A stretch of DNA of 45,133 nucleotides from Candidatus Uhrbacteria bacterium. Its GTDB lineage: Bacteria > Patescibacteriota > Patescibacteriia > UBA9934. The notes under the pieces were generated by a model. That model worked only from the letters and a program-made list of their open reading frames with translations. It was not told the DNA's origin and searched no databases. Below, one piece after another: positions 1-7,767 of this stretch. The stretch covers positions 1 through 45,133 of the forward strand of contig JABHCP010000008.1 of NCBI GenBank assembly GCA_018673485.1, written 5' to 3'. The first letter of the stretch is position 1; each line of letters opens with the position of its first letter. The position numbers were made by a program, and so were the translations under genes.

Positions 1-88
1 CTCGTACTTCTGTGAACGTTTCTTGCGGTAAGCTTCGTATGCCATAAATGAGGTATTTAAGAGCAATTCTTTGCCCAAACAACCTCAT
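1..88 (-). CDS. partial ORF running out of the window (5' end of a repeated gene?)
   Basis: On the minus strand an ATG at 88-86 opens a frame beginning MRLFGQRIALKYLIYGIR that stays open to the window edge. The identical frame occurs at 45039-45133. I do not recognise the protein. A short upstream frame (11 codons) ends in a TGATG overlap with this start, which would suit translational coupling. It could be the start of a multicopy mobile gene such as a transposase, but no transposase motif is visible in 29 codons. Confidence 0.3.
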   Translation of the reverse strand, partial: MRLFGQRIALKYLIYGIRSLPQETFTEVR

Positions 89-132
89 CACAGTTTATAT
101 GAACCGTCTACGATGTATCTCATCTTTTTCAG
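1..132. repeat. left copy of 132-bp terminal inverted repeat
   Basis: Bases 1-132 are the exact reverse complement of 44995-45126. The window extends 7 bases further at the right end. The inner border lies 5 bases from a 13-bp hairpin (138-168). Each copy holds the first part of the same open frame reading outward, so this may be the 5' end of a repeated gene where the assembly stopped, or true terminal inverted repeats. Confidence 0.9.
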
Positions 133-137
133 GATAC

Positions 138-168
138 ATAAAACAACCAAATTAATTGGTTGTTTTAT
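138..168. terminator. bidirectional intrinsic terminator
   Basis: A perfect 13-bp stem with a 5-base loop, flanked by A-rich and T-rich arms, lies 77 bases past the stop of the minus-strand gene ending at 245. It probably ends the transglutaminase operon and may also serve the outward gene at the left end. Confidence 0.6.
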
Positions 169-244
169 GGTTCCCGCTACTGGACGCATTCAGAACAGCA
201 AAATGGCAGGAGTTACAGACGATGATGGCTCAGTTTGCTTGAGA

Positions 245-1510
245 CTACAAGCGATCAATCAAGGCATCAACTTCTGTTACTACTTCATCATCAGACTTGT
301 GCAGAATGATTCTTGCAGACTCACGTGCATCTCGATACTTGCGTAAGTTTTCATCAATTTCTTGATCTCCTGAATCAAAATGATCACTTTCACCCAAAAG
401 AAATGCTCGCAGCTCTCCTTTTCTTGCTCGTATGCGTTGCATCATTCCATCAATAGACCTCGCTTTTTCACCAGCTTGACGTAAGTGTTCCTGCCCTGCG
501 TGAATCTGTTTCCATAATTCGGATTCCGCACCAAAATCAGGACTTTTTCGAAAATCTTGCAATCCACCTTCCAAATGATCCTTCACTCTACGCAATTTTT
601 GAGCTTCTTCTCGTGTAATACCTGTTTCTGCAAGCGCAGCAATTGCTTCGGACTGAATCTTTTCAAGCTCATCCGCCGTGGCCGTGTTTTGAAGAACATC
701 ATCAAAGGCTCCTTCGGCTGCATCTGGTAATTCTTCCATGTTCCCAGCGTAATTCTCAACGATCAATCGCCAATTTTCCTTCGTTGTCGGCAAGAAACGA
801 AATGGTATTTCAGGCGTTTGTTTGCGCAGGCCGTAAACATTGAAGTCCTCACGTTCCTCGTAATCAACAACATCGCTGACATCTTCAAGAACTCCATTTC
901 GTCCATCTGCATAGATGATTCTTCCATCAGCAAGTTTTGCAACTACCAGAGCATGCCCATATGGGTTCACGTAATCGGCATCAATGCCCGTTCTTCTTGA
1001 AGTAGCCTCAATCATCGTTGTAAGAAGAGCGGCGCTGCCAGAGCAGTTGTTTTTCTTTGTTTTTGCTGTTTGTTCGATAGCGGAGTCCCATGTACCCACA
1101 TCCATTTCTTTGAGCATGGAAACAAGGTCACGTAATAGATCAAGCTGCATGACACCACGCTCTTCATCTTCTCCGTCAAAATCATCAAAGTTTTGGATGT
1201 GCTTTTGCAACACATCACGGAAGGTTGCTGATCCACCTTCAATCTCGATAGGTAAATCAAGAACTTCTTGTGTTGGCTTGGCAAACAGGTCAACAAACAT
1301 CCGTAACGCACTTCGTTCAAGCTCTCGTTGTTCGGCTGTCATTTCTTGATGATCAAGACCTTCGATTCTTGCCTCAAATGAAGACACGTACTGACTCGTG
1401 TCCGTTTCGACGCTTTGTTCACCTTCGACAACACATGTTTCGCATCGACTCGGAAAATTACCATGCGGACACATACCCGTTGCTTTCTGAAAATCCATAC
1501 CTTCTTTCAT
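245..1510 (-). CDS. transglutaminase-like cysteine protease-fold protein
   Basis: About 421 residues from the ATG at 1510. An upstream extension to 1699 is possible but would overlap the preceding gene by 170 bases, so I prefer the shorter form. Near the N-terminus is CPHGNFPSRCETC (C14, H16, C23, C26), a small metal-binding-like motif. The middle has a transglutaminase-type triad: C156 in NNCSGSA, H186 in PYGHALVV and D202 in YADGRNG. The C-terminal half is charged and helical. It is last in a three-gene minus-strand run (2716 to 245). The fold call rests on the C-H-D pattern; substrate and role are unknown. Protease, deamidase or inactive scaffold are all possible. Confidence 0.6.
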   Translation of the reverse strand: MKEGMDFQKATGMCPHGNFPSRCETCVVEGEQSVETDTSQYVSSFEARIEGLDHQEMTAEQRELERSALRMFVDLFAKPTQEVLDLPIEIEGGSATFRDVLQKHIQNFDDFDGEDEERGVMQLDLLRDLVSMLKEMDVGTWDSAIEQTAKTKKNNCSGSAALLTTMIEATSRRTGIDADYVNPYGHALVVAKLADGRIIYADGRNGVLEDVSDVVDYEEREDFNVYGLRKQTPEIPFRFLPTTKENWRLIVENYAGNMEELPDAAEGAFDDVLQNTATADELEKIQSEAIAALAETGITREEAQKLRRVKDHLEGGLQDFRKSPDFGAESELWKQIHAGQEHLRQAGEKARSIDGMMQRIRARKGELRAFLLGESDHFDSGDQEIDENLRKYRDARESARIILHKSDDEVVTEVDALIDRL

Positions 1511-1529
1511 ATTTTTTGCGCTATTTTCT

Positions 1530-2042
1530 TCACAATGCTCTGACAAACTCCACACGTCCCTGAATGAGCAATTCAACGGTGTGTCTTTCAGGATGAAGGA
1601 TTTTGCCTTCCCAGTAGGCTTGAACCATACGTTTTTGTGCTTCTTCCGCATCCATCCCCTGAAACATGGCCTTGTTCTTCCACTCATCCCATTGACCAAT
1701 GATGCTGCACGCTGCGTTGTACAAGTCCATATCGCCTTTGTGCAGTAGATCCAGCCTCGTCACTTCATGTTCAGTCAATACGCCACCCGACTCCATTCGT
1801 CCACTTTGCTGAAACCATCGGGCAGTTTCAGGATCTTCAAAAGCAAAGATTGAGGTAAGACGATCAGGCTTTTGTGAAAATCCGTCAATTCTTACTTGTT
1901 CAAAAAGTTGTTCATGGTCTCGTTTTGATTGATTTGCAACAAAACCACTTGCCATTATGCTGTACTCTTTCGGTCGTAACGAGTCTCGGATTTTGATGAT
2001 TGGTCGATTTGGAACCTCAACTCGATACACTTTCATACCCAT
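1530..2042 (-). CDS. hypothetical protein (170 aa)
   Basis: I do not recognise this family. The protein starts MGMKVYRVEVPNRP, with a second ATG at 2036. It has no membrane segment or signal peptide and is rich in charged residues. The start codon overlaps the stop of the transporter gene upstream (TAATG), which implies translational coupling. A mid-region string FAFEDPETARWF followed by a helical C-terminus faintly recalls small ADP-ribosyltransferase-like folds, but no catalytic R/S/E set can be assigned, so that remains a guess. Its constant partner here is a predicted queuosine-precursor transporter. Confidence 0.7.
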   Translation of the reverse strand: MGMKVYRVEVPNRPIIKIRDSLRPKEYSIMASGFVANQSKRDHEQLFEQVRIDGFSQKPDRLTSIFAFEDPETARWFQQSGRMESGGVLTEHEVTRLDLLHKGDMDLYNAACSIIGQWDEWKNKAMFQGMDAEEAQKRMVQAYWEGKILHPERHTVELLIQGRVEFVRAL

Positions 2043-2716
2043 TACACTTGAAGTGAAATCGGATTGAAATCAGTATCCGTATCGTAGTGATCTTCGTTTT
2101 CAACCTTCTTCACCCATTTCACTACAATGTATGTAACAGGTGTAAGTACCACTTCTACCGCTACCTTCAATAACCATGCTGCAACAATTGATGTCAATAA
2201 AACATTGTTCGGAAGTATCGCATAAAGTGCGATGACATAGAAAAGAGCCGTATTTCCAAGCTGACCAACGATCGTAGAGCTGATAGTACGCATCCAAAGA
2301 AACTTTCCCTTAGTCCAAACTTTCATCTTTGCGAGTGTGTAGTTGTTCAAAATGTCACCAACAAATACAGCAATCCATCCACCAAGCAATACACGTGGCA
2401 CAATGCCAAATACGGACTGATAGGCTTCGTTTGCATCAAATACCACGGAAGGCGGCAGGTAGACGACTAACTGGTAAATCAGTCCAGCAAGTATCGAGCA
2501 GAGCATCGTGATCAAAAGAACTCTTCTTGCCTTAGCATACCCGTAGACCTCCGTTACGATATCTGAAATTATGTAAACAATCGGAAAATAAAGAATCGTA
2601 GCCGATACTGGGTACGAAAATACGTCAATGATCTTTCCAGCGGTGACGTCAGAAATAAGCTGGAAGGCTATGTTCAAGGCTGTAAAAAGCCCAAGCAACT
2701 TGAATTGTTTTTGCAT
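2042..2716 (-). CDS. yhhQ: YhhQ/VUT-family queuosine precursor transporter
   Basis: This 224-residue integral membrane protein has about six hydrophobic segments. The family-typical region FPIVYIISDIVTEVYGYAKARR is visible after the second segment, and GDILNNYTLAKMK and VGQLGNTALFY match later family motifs. E. coli YhhQ imports preQ0/preQ1 for queuosine synthesis. The gene is first of three on the minus strand. In an organism with little biosynthesis, salvage of a 7-deazaguanine base for tRNA, or for DNA modification, is plausible. Nothing in the window identifies the user enzyme. Confidence 0.85.
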   Translation of the reverse strand: MQKQFKLLGLFTALNIAFQLISDVTAGKIIDVFSYPVSATILYFPIVYIISDIVTEVYGYAKARRVLLITMLCSILAGLIYQLVVYLPPSVVFDANEAYQSVFGIVPRVLLGGWIAVFVGDILNNYTLAKMKVWTKGKFLWMRTISSTIVGQLGNTALFYVIALYAILPNNVLLTSIVAAWLLKVAVEVVLTPVTYIVVKWVKKVENEDHYDTDTDFNPISLQV

Positions 2717-2749
2717 ATTGCATTTTTATCACATCATTTGAATACTCAA

Positions 2750-2758
2750 AGTATAGCA
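2750..2758 (-). promoter_or_regulatory. extended -10 promoter for the yhhQ run
   Basis: On the minus strand the sequence reads TGCTATACT, an extended -10 element, about 34 bases before the transporter start. No good -35 is present. The divergent plus-strand gene begins at 2805, so this space must serve both directions. Confidence 0.4.
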
Positions 2759-2804
2759 AAAATGCACTTTTCTCGGTAGTATTACATTGAATTGACCAAA
2801 AGAT

Positions 2805-3905
2805 GTGACCAAAACCGTAATCGACAGCTTGCAGCGACTCCATGATGCTTTCATCAACGAACCTGATGACTGGTTTTTCTTTTTGGGCTTGGCCGAGTAC
2901 ATGCAGTTTGCTCGTAGCAATGATCTCACCGCAGCCATCATTGAAGAAGCGGTTATACAAACCATGCATGATTTTGACGAAAAGATTGAAGAAGCCGAAA
3001 AGACTGTCGAAGAAGAGTCTCTTGCAGCCTACAAGGTCATTCAGGAGCGTATCGAAACAAACAAGATTGAAGACGGTAGGTTGCCCAAGATTGGTGAAGA
3101 ATTACAGGCCTATACAGATGGTCGCATACAAAGCACAGCCACAAAAGGCGAATGTTTTCACCGCTGTGTAAGACGTATCATTGAAGTTCTGCGTAAGTTG
3201 AATCAAGACGAATTGGTGTGTGAATACTTCGTCCCACTTGAAGGCGATCCGCAGTACATTCGAGTGTTCAAAATCTCGCCAAGTTTGGAGCATCTCGAAG
3301 ATCTACGCAAAGAAAAAGAACAGTCAAAGAGAACGGAAATGTGGGGTAGCTATTGGGAGCTTGAACGGGCAAGATGGACGATCAAAGACGGCTTAGAGTA
3401 TTTCAAGAGTCAGACAGGCTTGCGAGGTTCTTTGAATCGCATGAACGCAAGTATGATGCTCTCGGAAATGGCTGAAATGGAACGCCGCTTACCAAACCGA
3501 AAGACAACCATTTTCAAAAAGGAAGAGTTTGCTTTTCATGCCCGACGGTTTCATAACTACTTGCTGAATATGCTTATACGAGTGCCTGAAAGCGTAGTCA
3601 GCAATTCTTTAGCACCAAGCTACAACAACGGTATCCTGCGCTTTGCAGAACACGAAATGGAATTACGAAAGCCAGAAAAGCATGTTTTGGTTATTTCAAA
3701 ATTGTTTGGAAATCCGCATAAACCCGTACCAGCAGATAAGATGTTTGCCCACGTGTACGAAGAAGAGCGAGGAAAGGGTGACTGGAAGAAAATGTATAGC
3801 CTGATTGACCGCATCAATGACAAGATCGGCAAAAAGATTGGTGTGTTTGATTTGATTGACCACGACAAACAAGTTATTCGAGTCAAGAAGGACTACCTGA
3901 CATAA
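2805..3905 (+). CDS. helical protein with winged-helix-like C-terminus, function unknown
   Basis: This 366-residue protein most likely starts at GTG 2805; an in-frame TGA at 2793 rules out an earlier start. The N-terminal two thirds are charged and helical (EEAEKTVEEESLAAYK and similar). The last 70 residues, from NPHKPVPADKMFAHVYEE through RINDKIGKKIGVFDLI to YLT, have the spacing of a winged-helix DNA-binding domain seen at the end of many Patescibacteria orphan proteins. It stands alone at the head of the plus-strand half of the putative element and could be a replication or control factor; that is inference. Confidence 0.65.
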   Translation: MTKTVIDSLQRLHDAFINEPDDWFFFLGLAEYMQFARSNDLTAAIIEEAVIQTMHDFDEKIEEAEKTVEEESLAAYKVIQERIETNKIEDGRLPKIGEELQAYTDGRIQSTATKGECFHRCVRRIIEVLRKLNQDELVCEYFVPLEGDPQYIRVFKISPSLEHLEDLRKEKEQSKRTEMWGSYWELERARWTIKDGLEYFKSQTGLRGSLNRMNASMMLSEMAEMERRLPNRKTTIFKKEEFAFHARRFHNYLLNMLIRVPESVVSNSLAPSYNNGILRFAEHEMELRKPEKHVLVISKLFGNPHKPVPADKMFAHVYEEERGKGDWKKMYSLIDRINDKIGKKIGVFDLIDHDKQVIRVKKDYLT

Positions 3906-3944
3906 CGTCCCGAAAATCCCGAAACGTTTCGTGAGCATCAATTG

Positions 3945-3976
3945 AGTACCGTGTTTCTATAATGAATCACGGTACT
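3945..3976 (+). terminator. inverted repeat, possible terminator or operator
   Basis: AGTACCGTG and CACGGTACT form a 9-bp stem around a 14-base loop that contains TATAAT (3958-3963), followed by TTTTG. It lies 40 bases after the stop of the 2805 gene. The nested -10-like hexamer makes an operator role an alternative. Confidence 0.45.
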
Positions 3977-4132
3977 TTTGTGTCTAACGAAGTAGTAACA
4001 AAACAAGAACGAATACCTGTCGATCCACATATCGTCGAGTTCTTTGCGTTGCTTGCTGAACTTGGAAAAAAGTACACACCTGAAATCTATGAAGATAAAC
4101 GAAGTACAGATTATCCCAATACGGCCTCGTGA
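3962..4132 (+). CDS. small ORF, 56 aa, unknown
   Basis: The frame begins MNHGTFVSNE at ATG 3962 and ends at TGA 4132, overlapping the SpoVG-like gene start (4089) in another frame. A GTG at 3980 is an alternative start. The peptide is hydrophilic, with a helix-like PHIVEFFALLAELGKKY. Because a TATAAT sits on top of its ATG, translation from this ATG would need transcription from further upstream. It may be only a leader peptide or chance ORF. Confidence 0.35.
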   Translation: MNHGTFVSNEVVTKQERIPVDPHIVEFFALLAELGKKYTPEIYEDKRSTDYPNTAS

Positions 4133-4352
4133 GGGACTGGTTGGTTTTGCAAGCATAACGCTGGACGACGGTCTACACCTTGGCTCTATCGGTATTCACA
4201 AGAGACTTGATGGCAGCGGCTATCGCATTACCTACCCAACCAAAAAGATCGGTTCAATAGATACGCACATCTATCACCCGACCACCAATGCGGCCAGCAA
4301 AATGATCGAGCAGGCCATCGCAGATAAAGCGGAAGAATTGCTCGGCCTGTAA
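4089..4352 (+). CDS. spoVG: SpoVG-family nucleic-acid-binding protein
   Basis: Starting at ATG 4089 the 87-residue product reads MKINEVQIIPIRP, then FASITLDDGLHLGSIGI, then RITYPTKK and IYHPTTNAASKMIEQAI, which follows the SpoVG layout (two beta strands, conserved P-S/T-K, H-P-x-N/T and a C-terminal helix). An upstream in-frame ATG at 4044 gives an unlikely 15-residue extension. SpoVG proteins bind DNA or RNA and are often carried on phages and plasmids of low-GC bacteria. Here it precedes a replication protein by 30 bases, consistent with a plasmid- or phage-like module. Confidence 0.75.
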   Translation: MKINEVQIIPIRPREGLVGFASITLDDGLHLGSIGIHKRLDGSGYRITYPTKKIGSIDTHIYHPTTNAASKMIEQAIADKAEELLGL

Positions 4353-4382
4353 GAATGTAAAAGATGTAATAAAAATGTAGCT

Positions 4383-5537
4383 ATGATTGACACCGTTGTA
4401 ATTATGCTTGACTACGGACACTACTACATCACCGATCCTCAGCGGTTCTCGCCAGCATTGATGGTTCGTGATGAAAAGAACATTCCTTTTACAAAGCATG
4501 TAAACAATCCAACAAAAGCTCAAAAGGAACAGGGCTACTATCCACGACTGACGCTTCATCATCGTTCAAGAGGTGCAAAGTTCCAGCAGCCTTTATTGAT
4601 TGAGTTCTCAGCGCCAAAGCTACTGTATGGCAATAACCTCGATGAGCTGAATGAGGATGATTTTGATGCTGTTGTAGCTACCATCAAAAGACGTTGCGAT
4701 GAGATGGGAGTAAAGATTTGGGGCGGCTCTATCGACAATGCCCATGTGTCTACTATCCATTTTGGTAAAAACATTGAACTGCAAGGTGGCTATACCAGCA
4801 CACTTGCCATTCAAGAAATCGCCAAACTCCATGGCTCTACACAGCAGGATCATAATAAGGCAGATTTTCGCAACGAAGGTCATGCCTATCAGATCTACAC
4901 GAAAAGCCGCTCGGTCGTTCTGTACGACAAGATGGCGGACATCAACAAGCCAAAGAGCCGAGCAATAGACAAAGACAAGATCGTAGCTCAAATGTCACTT
5001 TTCGATGTTCTCAAAGAGCAGAACAAGCCTCCTGAAATTCTGCGTATGGAAGTGCGCTATACCAACCGTCGTGTCCTGAAAAAAGAACTTGCCAAGCTCG
5101 GTATCAACACCGAGCTGATATTCAAACAGCTATTCAAGAAAAACATCGCCCAGAAGGTTGTACAGGCACAATGGCAACAGATCTATGACCCACGAGTACG
5201 CTTCACCCTCTCAATGGAGCGTAAGCCGCAAGCAGTCCTCAAAGAGCTACTGATCGTACATCCAAACATGACGCCAAAGCGTGCAATAGAGCTGATTGGT
5301 ATGTACGCACTTGCTCGTGATGATGCTGGCTTGCTTGGTATACGAACAGCCATTCAGTCCCTTCGACCAAAGACAAATTGGCATCACTTCAAAAAGCGGC
5401 TGGAAGCATTTCAAGATCCTCCGTTTCCGCTAACTGTTCACGGTTTCGTGGACGACATCGAGTCACAAATCAAATCATTCAAATCTCTTCGCTATTCAGT
5501 TGCTGACAACAGCGATGTGCGAGATAATCAATTATAA
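4383..5537 (+). CDS. phage/plasmid replication protein (gene II/X, Rep_trans-like)
   Basis: The 384-residue product shows the pattern of filamentous-phage gene II/X and related rolling-circle initiators: YYPRLTLHHR and LLIEFSAPKLLYGNN early, then DNAHVSTIHFGKN, a Y-x-x-Y-x-K-like segment HAYQIYTKSRSVVLYDK with the typical tyrosine-Asp-Lys, and EILRMEVRYTNRRVLKKEL. Such proteins nick a double-strand origin. The gene sits between a SpoVG-like gene and a serine recombinase, with 13 bases to the latter. Both its start and the recombinase start follow a TAAGAATGTAA string rather than a Shine-Dalgarno. The nicking tyrosine is not proven from sequence alone. Confidence 0.65.
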   Translation: MIDTVVIMLDYGHYYITDPQRFSPALMVRDEKNIPFTKHVNNPTKAQKEQGYYPRLTLHHRSRGAKFQQPLLIEFSAPKLLYGNNLDELNEDDFDAVVATIKRRCDEMGVKIWGGSIDNAHVSTIHFGKNIELQGGYTSTLAIQEIAKLHGSTQQDHNKADFRNEGHAYQIYTKSRSVVLYDKMADINKPKSRAIDKDKIVAQMSLFDVLKEQNKPPEILRMEVRYTNRRVLKKELAKLGINTELIFKQLFKKNIAQKVVQAQWQQIYDPRVRFTLSMERKPQAVLKELLIVHPNMTPKRAIELIGMYALARDDAGLLGIRTAIQSLRPKTNWHHFKKRLEAFQDPPFPLTVHGFVDDIESQIKSFKSLRYSVADNSDVRDNQL

Positions 5538-5549
5538 GAATGTAATACT

Positions 5550-7133
5550 ATGCGTGGAATCATACTTGCCAGAGTCTCAACCGACGAACAAATGCAAACA
5601 GGGCAATCAATCCCTGCTCAACTTGAACGTGCGAGGCTCTACTCCGCAAACAAATCACTTCATATTGCCGACGACGACGAATACCAATTCGATGAGTCTT
5701 CACTTTTGGATCATCGAAAGAAGTTTGAAGCTGTTCTCGACAAGATCCGTAAGTCGAAACAGCCGATAGCTCTTGTTGTTGAAACCGTTGACCGTCTTCA
5801 ACGGAGCTTCAAGGAATCAGTTGAGCTGGACGCACTTCGTAAGTCGGGAAAGCTGGAACTGCATTTCATCCGAGAAAATCTCATCATTCACAAGGACTCA
5901 ACAGGATCAGAGATTCAGCGTTGGGATCTGGCTGTCTTTACGGCCAAGGCCTATGTATTGAGTATCAGCGATAACGTAAAGCGTACGTTGGAACGTAAAA
6001 TCCGTGATGGACAATGGGCTGGCTATGCTTACGTCGGCTACACCAACGAACGTAGCAGCGATGACAGAGAAGGTTTGATCGTAGCTGATCCACTTCGGCG
6101 GCATTTCATCGTACGTGCCTATAATTTGTACGTCACAGGCCTTGAATCGCTCGCCAGCGTACGTCAGAAGCTCATAGACGAGGGTTTTCGCACTCGTAAG
6201 GACAACGAGCCATCAAAGAGCCAGATTGAGCGAATCCTGAAAAATAAGTTCTACTACGGAATCATGACGATCAAGGGCAAAGAATACCCTCATAAGTACG
6301 AACCGCTGATTTCACGGGAGCTGTACGACAAGGTTCAAAATGTCTTTGCAGGTAAAACCAGTCGTCCGAATAAGACCCTAACGAAGTATGATTTTGTTTT
6401 CAAAGGATTGATTCGTTGTGGTCACCCTGATTGTGGATGTTCTGTAACGCATGAACGCAAGAAAAAGAAATACAACATGTACAGCTGCACGAACTCAAAA
6501 CAAGTGCATGAAGGTCGTAAGTACATCAATGAAGATGACTTTTTGAAGCAGGTGTACGGCGTATTTGCCGATCTAACGCTTTCAAACGAACAAGTTGAGG
6601 AAATCACCGAAGAGGTAAAAAAATCACAGGAATCGAAGAATCTGTACCACACCAATGCCTTGAAGGAATTGCGTACAAAATACGATGCTTGCCAAAATAA
6701 AGTTGATCGCCTTCTCGACCTTTATGTCGATAAGAGTATTACCAAGGCGGACTATGACAGAAAGTTGAAACAGTACAAAGAAGAGCAGTACGAAATCGGC
6801 CAGCAAATCCAAGACCACACGCAAGCTGATGAAAACTACTATCTGTCCGCAACACAGCTACTAAACGTTGCTCGCAACGCTGAAAAAATCTTTGAGCGTT
6901 CGGAACCGCACGAAAAACGCCAACTTCTCAATTTCGTATTTCAGAACTTCGTTTTGAAAGATCGTGAACTGGTCTACGAAGTCAGAAGCCCAATGAAATC
7001 AATCATTTCCTGCAAGCAAGAAGCATCACGCAAACATAAAACGACCAGTATTTCTACTGATCGTCCTATGTGGCTCCCGGACAGGGATTCGAACCCCGAT
7101 TTTCTGGACCAGAACCAGACGTCCTGCCATTAG
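5550..7133 (+). CDS. large serine recombinase / integrase
   Basis: The 527-residue frame starts MRGIILARVSTDEQ with the catalytic serine at residue 10. The resolvase domain is followed by a recombinase domain (KSQIERILKNKFYYGIM) and a zinc ribbon with CGHPDCGC and YSCTN, then a long coiled coil. It ends in the family-typical LNFVFQNFVLKDRELVYEV. After that the frame continues through a hairpin and most of the antisense strand of tRNA-Gln, producing WLPDRDSNPDF before the TAG at 7131. The genuine conserved protein probably ends near residue 490; the tail looks acquired at the attachment site. Confidence 0.9.
   Translation: MRGIILARVSTDEQMQTGQSIPAQLERARLYSANKSLHIADDDEYQFDESSLLDHRKKFEAVLDKIRKSKQPIALVVETVDRLQRSFKESVELDALRKSGKLELHFIRENLIIHKDSTGSEIQRWDLAVFTAKAYVLSISDNVKRTLERKIRDGQWAGYAYVGYTNERSSDDREGLIVADPLRRHFIVRAYNLYVTGLESLASVRQKLIDEGFRTRKDNEPSKSQIERILKNKFYYGIMTIKGKEYPHKYEPLISRELYDKVQNVFAGKTSRPNKTLTKYDFVFKGLIRCGHPDCGCSVTHERKKKKYNMYSCTNSKQVHEGRKYINEDDFLKQVYGVFADLTLSNEQVEEITEEVKKSQESKNLYHTNALKELRTKYDACQNKVDRLLDLYVDKSITKADYDRKLKQYKEEQYEIGQQIQDHTQADENYYLSATQLLNVARNAEKIFERSEPHEKRQLLNFVFQNFVLKDRELVYEVRSPMKSIISCKQEASRKHKTTSISTDRPMWLPDRDSNPDFLDQNQTSCH
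7036..7064 (-). terminator. intrinsic terminator of tRNA-Gln
   Basis: Bases 7041-7050 and 7055-7064 pair with one mismatch around a 4-base loop. On the minus strand the stem is followed by TTTTATGTTTG. It lies 7 bases past the tRNA 3' end and is inside the recombinase reading frame. Confidence 0.65.
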
Positions 7134-7144
7134 ACGATCCAGGA
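7071..7144 (-). tRNA. tRNA-Gln (anticodon CTG)
   Basis: The 74-base cloverleaf has acceptor TCCTGGA/TCCGGGA (one G-U pair), discriminator G, encoded CCA, anticodon stem TCTGG/CCAGA with loop TTCTGGT, and T-loop TTCGAAT. The first 63 bases of its 3' side on the plus strand are also the last codons of the serine recombinase frame. This placement fits use as an integration site. Confidence 0.95.
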
Positions 7145-7237
7145 GTGTAGCGAGGGCTTGAAAGACTGCATGCAGATTTTCAGTCCCGAGCGCAACGATA
7201 TGGATACGTAAGTATCCAAGAATATTTACCCGCGTGG

Positions 7238-7266
7238 ATAATACTAAAAAATAACGTTTAAGTCAA
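7238..7266 (-). promoter_or_regulatory. promoter of tRNA-Gln
   Basis: Minus strand: TTGACT (7266-7261), 17-base spacer, TATTAT (7243-7238). The start should lie about 85 bases before the mature tRNA. A TGGATAC/GTATCCA inverted repeat at 7201-7218 falls in this leader. Confidence 0.7.
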
Positions 7267-7281
7267 TATATGATACACTTG

Positions 7282-7749
7282 ATGAATATGGGAGACGCCC
7301 CACACAATAAATTGGATTATGATCAGATTACAGATCAAATCTATGTTGGTACTAATTTTTGTTGCCAGGTTCATTTTGATAAAGAGCTGTTAGATCTTGG
7401 TATCTATGCAGACATATCGCTCGAAGGTGAACGAGTCGATGCGCCGTTTGGTGTTGATTATTATCTTTGGTTGCCAGTACCAGACACACAGGCTCCAAAG
7501 CAGGATCAACTCATGCAAGGAGCAAATGCCATTAAATCATTAATCGACGCAGGTAAAAAAATATATATCCACTGCATGAATGGCCACGGACGTGGACCAA
7601 CACTCGCGGCGGGGTATCTAATCTCAACTGGGATGAGCACAGAAGAAGCTGTTGATTTGCTTCATAAAAAACGACGCGGATCACACATATTATCGATTCA
7701 ACAAAAAGCCTTAAAGCAATTTCAACAAACAATCAAAAAACAGGACTAA
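7282..7749 (+). CDS. dual-specificity protein phosphatase family
   Basis: About 155 residues. The PTP loop IHCMNGHGRGPT carries the HC-x5-R signature (Cys nucleophile, Arg binding phosphate) and is preceded by a conserved acidic loop region (LPVPDTQAPKQDQL). The length suits a minimal DUSP domain. ATGs at 7270, 7282 and 7288 are possible; a TATGAT hexamer at 7269-7274 would put transcription near 7281, favouring a leaderless start at 7282 or 7288. No substrate can be inferred. The gene is alone, converging on the 7768 gene over a terminator. Confidence 0.8.
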   Translation: MNMGDAPHNKLDYDQITDQIYVGTNFCCQVHFDKELLDLGIYADISLEGERVDAPFGVDYYLWLPVPDTQAPKQDQLMQGANAIKSLIDAGKKIYIHCMNGHGRGPTLAAGYLISTGMSTEEAVDLLHKKRRGSHILSIQQKALKQFQQTIKKQD

Positions 7750-7762
7750 GCCCTGTTTTTTT
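7735..7762 (+). terminator. intrinsic terminator
   Basis: AAAAAACAGG and CCTGTTTTTT pair across a 7-base loop containing the phosphatase stop codon. The symmetric A/T arms allow it to work for the converging minus-strand gene ending at 7768 too. Confidence 0.75.
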
Positions 7763-7767
7763 CTTTA

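Noticed and set aside
170-205. Possible tRNA 3'-end remnant (left attachment site)
   Set aside because: GGTTCCCGCTACTGGACGC has only loose resemblance to the tRNA-Gln 3' end at 7071 and no T-loop; not enough for an att site.
1511-1699. N-terminal extension of the transglutaminase-like protein
   Set aside because: It would overlap 170 bases of the preceding coupled gene and adds Arg/Cys-rich sequence that does not look like a domain.
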